From: an uncultured Collinsella sp.
GTDB taxonomy: Bacteria; Actinomycetota; Coriobacteriia; Coriobacteriales; Coriobacteriaceae
Length of the DNA: 8,005 nt
Direction of reading: 5' to 3'
NCBI GenBank assembly: GCA_937934355.1
Contig: CALGZY010000205.1
Location: 1 to 8,005, forward strand
The position numbers and the translations under genes are program-made. Shown here piece by piece: positions 3,765-8,005 of this stretch. The notes beneath the pieces were generated by a model that saw only the letters and a list, made by a program, of their open reading frames with translations, did no database searches and had not been told where the DNA came from. Each line of letters starts with the position of its first letter. The first letter of the stretch is position 1.

Positions 3765-6700
3765 ATGTACGTTCCACACCCCCGTATCCGTAGGCTGTCG
3801 AAAATCCCGCTTGTTGGGACGGCGGCGCTTGCTGCGTTGATCGCCATGAGCGTCGCCTGCTTCACGGCCACGCCCCAGGTTGCCCAGGCGGCAGACGCGC
3901 CCGCAATCACCGATATGACCGAGCAGGATTATCAAGCCCTGGGTCTGGGCGCGAGCGAGGACATTCCGGCCGATACCGTTGGCCCCTATTCCACTGATAC
4001 CCCCACGACGTTTGCCACGCGCAGCGAGGTCTATATGGCAGCTAACGGTAGCCATGGCAATCGCTACACTCTGCGCGACAAGCTCGAGAACGTCGAGCGC
4101 GGTGACATTGGCGGCAGCAGCAAACTCACCGATGGCTATGGAAGTGTGTGGGGCGCCGCAAAGTTCTGGCAAAACGTCAACAACTTCGATACGAACAGCG
4201 ATCTCTACAAGCATAGCGACTACGGTGGCGGCACCTGGTCGTACCTAAGCAACAATGAGTCCTCAACAGTACTCGCCAACGACAACAACGGTTTCTCGGG
4301 CATTCACGCCACGAGTGTCGAGTTCTGCAGCGACGCCAGCACGGGCAAAAAGAGCCGCGTTGCCGAGCTCCGTGCCTACGGCGACAGTTCCTCCACGACG
4401 ATTGACGGCAAGTCATACGCCGGAAAGGTTGAGCTGGTCCTCTACTCGTTTAGCAACGGGCGTACGCGCACTCTCGACACACACCTGCCGGTGACGGTCA
4501 ACACTAATATGATGTACGAAGGCCGTTTTAAGTACCTGGATGCCGGTTACCTGCAAGAGCACGACGCCGTCTTTGATGTCGAGGCGGGCGATGTCGATGG
4601 CGACGGCGTCGACGAGCTTTTTGTCTACGCGGGCTGCTATGTCGACGAGAACGGCGTGCGCAAGGCTGTAGTCGACATGTATGACTTGGAGGGCGGCAAC
4701 TGGAAGCAAAGCGTCGTCAAGATCGATGCCGGTAACGCCGCGGACTACACCACGCACAACAAGGGCGGGAACGACTCCTGGACGCAGCTTCAGTCAGCTC
4801 CTGTCGTTTCGCTAGCGGCCGGCGACCTCGATCGCGATTTTTGCGATGACCTCGCCATCGTGGTCTCGGCACCCTACGGCAAGAAGAATATTGATAAGTC
4901 GACGCATTGCGAGCTGTTTTCGTGGGATGCATCCAAGGGTGCGCTCGTCCATGTCGATGCTCTGGGCGACGCGGGCGCAATCTCCCTCTCCGCGAACGGC
5001 AAGACCATGGTCGCTGCGAATGCGACGTTCGGCACGTTTGCCGCCTACGATGAAGAAGGAAAGAAGACGGGTGAAACCGTCACGGGCCTTATTCTTGCGG
5101 GCTATGACTGGCAACGCAGCGCTTTTGATTACGGCGCTTCTGACGGCAGCAAGGGGTTGTACGGCGCGCTGTACCGCTACGCGTATTTTGATTCGGAGTC
5201 TGGCGAGTTCAAGCTTTCCGATTGCAAGGAATACAGAGACGGGCTCCTCGCCTCCTATGGGTTGATGCATGTGCCCAACAGCGCATGGAAGGATAGCGCT
5301 CAGGATAAGCGCTATCCGTGCACCTTGGCGCCTATTGCCCTTGCCACTGCCAACCTTGACGGCCTGTCCGAGCAGCTGGCGGTCGACGAGGTGCTCGTGG
5401 GCGGCGATGTGTTCCGCGACTTTGCCTGCAACACGGCACAGAGCGGGGCTCAGGGCTTGGGGTCCATGGTCGGAACCATGAGCATGAGCGGTCAGCAATA
5501 CAACAGCAGCAACAAGCATGACCACAAGGGTATAGAGCAGGTGTGGATCAGCGACGTCAAGGCGGGCAGCGTCTCGGGTTCGGACCGCTATAACGAGAGC
5601 TTTATTGCCGTGGTGGGCAAGCACCGCGACGAGGACCTGCGCAAGAACGATGACTACTATTGGATGACCGCCTCGCATTTTTCGCTCGACGAGAACGGAA
5701 AGGTGCGCCGCGGCGAGGAGCAGGTGATTAGCGAGAGCAACCGTCGCGGCACTACCTACGGCACATTTATCTCGCTCGCGCTGCCCGATGTCGACAACGA
5801 CAGCGTCAAGATCACGTACAAGGACCGCTACAAGGTCTATACCAACCTGCGCGTGCTTGCCGTGCTGCAGGATGCGCCCTATGTTGAGGATCTGGAGCAG
5901 GCATACGGCTATCTGGTGTTGGGCGGCACGTCATACGGAGAGGAAAAGGGCACGGGGACATCCCAGGGCTATACCATTGGCGCCGAGTTGGGCGTTGCCG
6001 TCGAGGTGCAGACCGGTCCGCCCCTGGTCGCGATGAATGCTTCAGTCGATTTTGCCGCCGAGGGATGCTATGACTACCGGAGCGAGCGCACGGTCAGCGC
6101 AAGCGTAAGCTATGAGTCGCATGCCGGCGAGGGTGACAAGGCCGTGCTCTACACGATTCCGATGGTCTATTACGAGTATGAGATCGAAAATGAGGAAACT
6201 GGTGGCAAGGGCGTGATGGCGACGCCCGTGTCGCTCGGCGCGCAGACCTCGGTCGTTAATGTCGAGGCCTATGACCGCATTGCCAAACAGCACAATATGA
6301 CGCCGCTCAGCTACTTTTTGACCAACCGGTCGGGAGAACCCGGAACCTATCAAACGACGCTCAACGGCGAGACTCCCGTTGGGGATTCCTTTGGCCTGGG
6401 CAAGCCTGGCGTAACGCGCGCCTACACGCACGATGGGTTTAACGGCGCCGCCGCGCAGTCGGGGGCGAGCATTGAGCAGACCATCGAAGTCGAGGAGGGC
6501 AAGGAGCAGGAGCTCGAGCTCGGCTTGACGCTGAACGGCAGCGTTGTCATGGGCGCGAAGCTCGCAAAGCACGAGTTGTTTGGCGGCCTGTGCTTTGGTG
6601 CCAACGCCGGCTTTACTACGGGTAACTCCTCGAGTGAATCGACCGAATACGGCGGCACCGTCGACAACCTGCCCGAGGCCGCGCAGGGCAAGTACGGTTT

Positions 6701-7853
6701 TGTGTGGCGTCTGGGCGTCAACGCGGTGGATGTCGACAAGTTCGAGGCAGACTCGGGCGACAAGCTCGGCACCAAGGACACCGACCAGTTCTGGATCGTG
6801 GGCTATGACGTTAAGGACGTCGAGATGCCCGACGCGCCGGCCGTGACGGGCTTTACGGCAAACGCCGTCGATTCGACCAGCGTTACGTTTAGCTGGGACG
6901 ATGTACTCGCAAACAAGAGTGGCTTTAGCTACGGCGTGGGCATGCTGCAGAGCAATGCGGCGGATGCGGTCGTCAATAGCTGGAAGATTGCCGACAACAC
7001 GCAGACCTCGCTCAAGTGGGATGGGCTGCAGCCCAATACGGAGTATCGATTCGCCATCGCCGCCGTTAAGAATGGATCCACGACCGAAACAGGTATTCGC
7101 TCGGCAATCATCACGGTCAAGACCATGCCCGATGGCATGACGATGACCGTGAGCGGACCTGCGGCGGATGCTGCGGAGGGGTCGGATCTTGGATACGACT
7201 CTTCGGTTGAGCGCACGGCGGGAAGCCACCTGACGCTCTCGGCGATTGGCCATGTGAAGCAACTCGGTGCCGACGATAGCGAAACAGGGCTGGCACCGAC
7301 CTATATGTGGTACCGCAAGGGCCGCGGCGAGACAGAGTTTAAGCTCGTGGGTGCCGATGGCAACCTCGCGGCTGGAACGGCCTCAAAGCTCGAGATTGAC
7401 CTGACCGCAGACGATGACGGTGCGCAGTATTACTGCCACGTGGGATACAACGACGTGGGCCTCGACACCGGCACGACGCTCGTGAATATCGAGGCCGAGG
7501 AGACGGCGCTCACAACGGTGAACGCCACCCCGATCCGCACGCGCCGCCTGTTCTCACAGGCAAGTGCGGGCGCCAAGAAGTTCCTGGACCATACGCTGGT
7601 AAACACCGCCGGCCCAACCGATTCCGAAGGCTCAAAGGACCCCGAGACTCCTGAGACCCCGACGAACCCGGACAAGCCCAAGTCCGACAACGGAGCTAAG
7701 ACCGACACCAAGGTCAAGACTACGACCACAGCGAAGAACCTCGCAAACACCGGCGACCAAACATTCGCCCTAGTCGCCACCGCAGCAGCAGCGGGAGCAA
7801 CGCTCGTAGTGATAGCCCTCATCATGCTGATCAAGCGCCGCAAGACCCACTAG
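3765..7853 (+). CDS. Large sortase-anchored multidomain surface protein (FG-GAP-like, FN3-like, Ig-like, LANTG)
   Basis: A secreted wall-anchored protein of about 1362 residues; ligand unknown. I start it at ATG 3765 (GAGGT five bases upstream) rather than 3729. Residues 1-42 form a signal peptide (basic RIRRLSK, hydrophobic core, AQA cleavage before ADAP). Acidic FG-GAP/VCBS-like, possibly calcium-binding loops lie at about 271 (DVEAGDVDGDGVDE), 349 (SLAAGDLDRDFCDD), 525 (ALATANLDG) and 672 (ALPDVDND), suggesting a beta-propeller. Residues of about 713-1018 are glycine-rich, with alternating-hydrophobic strands (TIGAELGVAVEV; TVSASVSY; ELELGLTLNGSVV), of unknown class. A fibronectin type III-like domain follows (about 1022-1121, ending LQPNTEYRFAIAAVKNG), then an Ig-like domain (about 1124-1244, ADDDGAQYYCHV). 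A Pro/Thr/Lys-rich stalk leads to LANTG (1326-1330), a membrane helix (1333-1356) and KRRKTH. It ends in tandem TAG stops and appears monocistronic. Adhesion is plausible but not shown. Confidence 0.9.
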   Translation: MYVPHPRIRRLSKIPLVGTAALAALIAMSVACFTATPQVAQAADAPAITDMTEQDYQALGLGASEDIPADTVGPYSTDTPTTFATRSEVYMAANGSHGNRYTLRDKLENVERGDIGGSSKLTDGYGSVWGAAKFWQNVNNFDTNSDLYKHSDYGGGTWSYLSNNESSTVLANDNNGFSGIHATSVEFCSDASTGKKSRVAELRAYGDSSSTTIDGKSYAGKVELVLYSFSNGRTRTLDTHLPVTVNTNMMYEGRFKYLDAGYLQEHDAVFDVEAGDVDGDGVDELFVYAGCYVDENGVRKAVVDMYDLEGGNWKQSVVKIDAGNAADYTTHNKGGNDSWTQLQSAPVVSLAAGDLDRDFCDDLAIVVSAPYGKKNIDKSTHCELFSWDASKGALVHVDALGDAGAISLSANGKTMVAANATFGTFAAYDEEGKKTGETVTGLILAGYDWQRSAFDYGASDGSKGLYGALYRYAYFDSESGEFKLSDCKEYRDGLLASYGLMHVPNSAWKDSAQDKRYPCTLAPIALATANLDGLSEQLAVDEVLVGGDVFRDFACNTAQSGAQGLGSMVGTMSMSGQQYNSSNKHDHKGIEQVWISDVKAGSVSGSDRYNESFIAVVGKHRDEDLRKNDDYYWMTASHFSLDENGKVRRGEEQVISESNRRGTTYGTFISLALPDVDNDSVKITYKDRYKVYTNLRVLAVLQDAPYVEDLEQAYGYLVLGGTSYGEEKGTGTSQGYTIGAELGVAVEVQTGPPLVAMNASVDFAAEGCYDYRSERTVSASVSYESHAGEGDKAVLYTIPMVYYEYEIENEETGGKGVMATPVSLGAQTSVVNVEAYDRIAKQHNMTPLSYFLTNRSGEPGTYQTTLNGETPVGDSFGLGKPGVTRAYTHDGFNGAAAQSGASIEQTIEVEEGKEQELELGLTLNGSVVMGAKLAKHELFGGLCFGANAGFTTGNSSSESTEYGGTVDNLPEAAQGKYGFVWRLGVNAVDVDKFEADSGDKLGTKDTDQFWIVGYDVKDVEMPDAPAVTGFTANAVDSTSVTFSWDDVLANKSGFSYGVGMLQSNAADAVVNSWKIADNTQTSLKWDGLQPNTEYRFAIAAVKNGSTTETGIRSAIITVKTMPDGMTMTVSGPAADAAEGSDLGYDSSVERTAGSHLTLSAIGHVKQLGADDSETGLAPTYMWYRKGRGETEFKLVGADGNLAAGTASKLEIDLTADDDGAQYYCHVGYNDVGLDTGTTLVNIEAEETALTTVNATPIRTRRLFSQASAGAKKFLDHTLVNTAGPTDSEGSKDPETPETPTNPDKPKSDNGAKTDTKVKTTTTAKNLANTGDQTFALVATAAAAGATLVVIALIMLIKRRKTH

Positions 7854-7881
7854 TAGCCAGTCGAACATATCGACAACCCAA

Positions 7882-7916
7882 AAACCCGGGTAGCCAAAAA
7901 CAGGCCACCCGGGTTT
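7882..7916 (+). terminator. Rho-independent terminator of the surface-protein gene
   Basis: AAACCCGGGTAGCC (7882-7895) pairs with GGCCACCCGGGTTT (7903-7916) with one A/C mismatch and a 7-nt loop, followed by a T-rich tail. It lies 28 bases after the stop. The A-rich left side also makes it usable from the other strand, so it may be bidirectional. Confidence 0.85.
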
Positions 7917-8005
7917 TCTGTTGAGTGGAGACTCCGCAAGCGGAAACTGCGTCCCATAATTAGGCCGAGAAATGGGATGAACTTTCCCAATGAGAGCCAA
8001 CCGGA
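7914..8005. repeat. 62-nt periodic array, segment 3 (runs off the window)
   Basis: A reverse half-site at 7942-7955 (GGAAACTGCGTCCC) and a forward half-site at 7974-7987 (GGGATGAACTTTCC) have the same 22-nt TCCC-to-GGGA spacing as the arrays at 131 and 3452. The loop after the forward site (CAATGAGAGCCAACC) is nearly that of the unit at 337, and GGA at 8003 starts the next reverse half-site. Upstream, TTTTCTGTTGAG (7914-7925) matches the TTTCCTGTTGAG of the unit at 213, so a degraded unit appears to begin inside the terminator's T-tract. The orientation is the same as upstream of the gene. Confidence 0.88.

Noticed and set aside
3852..3863. Lipoprotein processing at Cys32 (SVAC) of the surface protein
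   Set aside because: The residue three before Cys is Ser instead of Leu, and there is a good signal peptidase I site (AQA) plus a C-terminal sorting signal.
6042..7262. 406-codon minus-strand frame opposite the surface-protein gene
   Set aside because: No domain and no ribosome site seen; the plus-strand frame has signal peptide, domains and sorting signal through this stretch.

Overview
The window most likely comes from a high-GC Gram-positive gut actinobacterium of the Coriobacteriia, probably Collinsella or a close relative. This rests on the GC-rich coding, an LPxTG-type wall-anchored surface protein (variant motif LANTG), and IS3-family transposases of a style I associate with that class. 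It is a judgement from reading, not a database match.

Layout. Positions 1-130 hold a rho-independent terminator (17-42) for a gene that ends outside the window; I see no gene or site in 43-130. From 131 runs an array of alternating inverted half-sites (core GGGAYGNNNTTTCC) with a 62-nt period. The array is split at 407/3452 by a 3.0-kb block of insertion sequences and resumes to 3641. The block (408-3448) is a nest. An outer IS3-family element, minus strand, has 25-bp terminal inverted repeats and a 3-bp target duplication (CCG). Its transposase is broken into an N-terminal piece (3398-3099) and a C-terminal piece (1469-444). Between the pieces lie a 5' fragment of an IS21-family element (3101-2689, start of istA) and a complete inner IS3-family element on the plus strand (1470-2688, orfA/orfB with a probable -1 frameshift). 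The inner element has no target duplication and its flanks come from two different elements, so a deletion or recombination probably followed its insertion.

After the second array segment comes a short intergenic stretch with two direct repeats, then one large gene (3765-7853). It encodes a secreted, sortase-anchored protein of about 1362 residues: signal peptide, an FG-GAP/VCBS-like acidic repeat region, a glycine-rich region of alternating-hydrophobicity beta strands, a fibronectin type III-like domain, an Ig-like domain, a proline/threonine/lysine-rich stalk, LANTG, a membrane helix and a basic tail. It ends at a strong terminator (7882-7916), and a further segment of the 62-nt array starts inside the terminator's T-tract and runs off the window end.

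The surface-protein gene is therefore bracketed on both sides by the same repeat family. The most unusual item is that family: a regular, alternating, roughly 31-bp-spaced (about three helical turns) palindromic array that explains none of the coding content. I do not recognise it as a described repeat class.
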